Source: Planctomycetales bacterium
Lineage (GTDB): Bacteria > Planctomycetota > Planctomycetia > Pirellulales > Thermoguttaceae
Assembly (NCBI GenBank): GCA_007122045.1
Contig: SKJM01000302.1
Location: forward strand, 1 to 5,190
Direction of reading: 5' to 3'
Length of the DNA stretch: 5,190 bases
Shown: positions 4,248 through 5,190 of the stretch, piece by piece
How positions within the stretch are numbered: position 1 is the first letter of the stretch
How the letters are laid out: every line of letters begins with the position of its first letter
Notes under the pieces: generated by a model
What the model was told of the DNA's origin: nothing
Databases searched by the model: none
What the model saw: only the letters and a program-made list of their open reading frames with translations
Position numbers and translations under genes: made by a program

Positions 4248-4718
4248 TCACAGGGGCAGGTCGTCGAGCGATTTGGCATCGAGCACGGCCAGCAGCAGCG
4301 CGTCGAGCCGGTCGGGCGATTGGATCCGGCGAACCCTCCGCTCCACCGCCGCGGGAAGCTTCCCGAACCGTTTCTCCAGTTGCAGGATCAGCGCCTTCTG
4401 GAGTCCCTCTTGGAGTCCCTCTTGGAGTCCCTCCTGCCGGCCCTCCTGACGACCCTTCTGCATCCCCTCCTGTAGGCCCTTCTCAATCCCTCTTTTTTCG
4501 TAAACGGTAATCACTTGTTCCACCTCCTCGTATTGCGGGTCGGCCGTCACGATATGCTCGAATTCCGTCTGCTCGCGCTTGGCCAGCGGCATGTACGTCT
4601 CCACGAAGTCCACCAGCAGGCTCTGCCGCACCGGGTCAACGGGAGCGCGGAGAATCAAACGCAGAAAGTCTGCCTTCAACCGCACCCGCTCCCTACGATT
4701 GTAGTCCATCTGCGCCAT
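4248..4718 (-). CDS. C-terminal part of an Rpn-family/PD-(D/E)XK-type protein, probably 5'-truncated
   Basis: The 156-residue product looks like the C-terminal half of Rpn-type proteins (recombination-promoting nuclease or 'putative transposase' families, usually about 300 residues with a PD-(D/E)XK nuclease domain first). Visible parts are a helical segment at 1-50 (MAQMDYNRRERVRLKADF, later FVETYMPL), a linker, eight tetrapeptides of the G-x-x-E/K type at 77-108 (GIEK, GLQE, GMQK, GRQE, GRQE, GLQE, GLQE, GLQK), and the closing helices LEKRFGKLPAAVERRV and LDALLLAVLDAKSLDDL. This Glu/Lys/Gly coiled stretch followed by an RFG-x-LP motif is characteristic of the family. The nuclease domain is absent. 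Codons just before the ATG (GDIAL) still read as family sequence and then hit TGA at 4736-4734, the stop of the neighbouring gene in the same frame. So it is probably a decayed remnant. AGGGG about 11 bases before the ATG could still allow translation. Confidence 0.72.
   Translation of the reverse strand: MAQMDYNRRERVRLKADFLRLILRAPVDPVRQSLLVDFVETYMPLAKREQTEFEHIVTADPQYEEVEQVITVYEKRGIEKGLQEGMQKGRQEGRQEGLQEGLQEGLQKALILQLEKRFGKLPAAVERRVRRIQSPDRLDALLLAVLDAKSLDDLPL
4395..4490 (-). repeat. 12-base coding repeat (G-x-x-E/K tetrapeptides)
   Basis: Eight consecutive 12-base units encode the tetrapeptide stretch of the Rpn-type gene. The units near 4398-4432 are almost identical (CTTGGAGTCCCT on the + strand); those further right are diverged. 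The period is a multiple of 3, so gain or loss of units keeps the frame. Confidence 0.8.
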
Positions 4719-4733
4719 CAGGGCGATGTCCCC

Positions 4734-5190
4734 TCACTCGACCACTTCCGTCGTCACCTGCGCATGCAGAGGCTCGGGGTGACGCCGGCTGGTCACCTGC
4801 GCGCCGAAGGTGTAATCGCCGGCCTCGTGGGTCTGCACGCGCACGCGGTAGGTAAGCGTTTGGTGCGGCTTGATTTCGGCGACCGGCGGAAACCGCACGA
4901 TCTGGGCGTCGAACTCCGGCGGGTCGGCGGGCCCCATCGTACCTAGGCGAACCGGCGTCATCCCCTCGGGGACCCTGGCCGCCACCACCACTTGCTGGTC
5001 GGGCAGCATGCCGGTGTTGACGACCTGGATGACATAGGTCAATTCTCTTCCGGCGGCCACCATGCCGCGGAGGTCGGTCACTGTGAGGCTGAGGGTTCCG
5101 TCGGGTACTGTCTCGGGCGGGGGTTCCACCGGCGGGCGGATTTCCACACACGCTTCCGCCTCGCCTTGGGCCCCCTCTCTGGTAGTCACA
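4734..5190 (-). CDS. DUF11-domain protein, C-terminal part (5' end outside window)
   Basis: The frame is open to the right edge, so only the last ~151 residues are seen; the GTG at 5189 need not be the start. After an acidic, Pro-rich linker (about residues 5-30 from 5189, ending PPPETVPDG), one beta-sandwich repeat of the DUF11 type follows at about 32-149: LSLTVTDLRGMVAAGRELTY, then VVNTG (56-60), VPEGM (73-77), FPPVAEIKPHQTLTYRV (100-116), and AGDYTFGAQVTS (123-134). The N-x-G, P-x-G-M and 'L-x-P-x-x-x-x-x-Y-x-V' positions are the family landmarks. Such domains (Ig-like, from 'conserved repeat domain' proteins) occur in tandem in large exported proteins of planctomycetes and probably act as surface or cell-envelope modules. 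No enzyme function is implied. The TGA (4736-4734) is followed in the same frame by the Rpn-type remnant after 15 bases. Confidence 0.82.
   Translation of the reverse strand, partial: VTTREGAQGEAEACVEIRPPVEPPPETVPDGTLSLTVTDLRGMVAAGRELTYVIQVVNTGMLPDQQVVVAARVPEGMTPVRLGTMGPADPPEFDAQIVRFPPVAEIKPHQTLTYRVRVQTHEAGDYTFGAQVTSRRHPEPLHAQVTTEVVE

Noticed and set aside
4248..4718. Mobile element based on the 'putative transposase' label of Rpn relatives
   Set aside because: No inverted terminal repeats, target duplications or complete nuclease domain are visible, so no mobile element is called.

Overview
The base composition is strongly GC-rich, and the gene content (a sulfatase, a DUF11-type surface-protein repeat, a short secreted protein of a type I associate with Pirellula-like bacteria, and an Rpn-family relic) points to a member of the Planctomycetota, probably near the Pirellulales. 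This assignment rests on family content only; no marker gene long enough to place it is present.

Layout. The left part (1-1523) is read on the + strand. It holds the 3' part of a sulfatase gene that enters from outside the window and appears to lack the middle of its catalytic domain. A 287-base gap follows with a candidate promoter region, then a short secreted protein of unknown function. From 1520 onwards everything is on the - strand, and the secreted-protein gene and trmB meet tail to tail with overlapping stop codons. Read in the - direction, the right part holds: the end of a DUF11-domain protein (off the right edge); a remnant of an Rpn/PD-(D/E)XK-type protein immediately behind it; a roughly 500-base gap with a heptanucleotide tandem repeat and several inverted repeats; a 32-residue, very basic protein resembling ribosomal protein bL37; a FabZ-like hotdog dehydratase; a rhomboid membrane protease; and trmB.

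The FabZ-like gene, rhomboid gene and trmB are separated by only 9 bases each and are very probably one transcription unit. The bL37-like gene lies 113 bases ahead of it, also on the - strand, and may be its first gene. The unit mixes translation (bL37-like protein, tRNA m7G46 methylation), lipid metabolism and membrane proteolysis, so it looks like a housekeeping cluster and not a dedicated pathway.

Most notable points: the bL37-like micro-gene; the internal in-frame loss in the sulfatase; the truncated Rpn-family gene whose reading frame continues directly from the stop codon of its neighbour; and two mutually exclusive short hairpins around the Shine-Dalgarno sequence of the FabZ-like gene. 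I see no CRISPR array, complete insertion sequence, tRNA, rRNA or clearly new multi-gene system.
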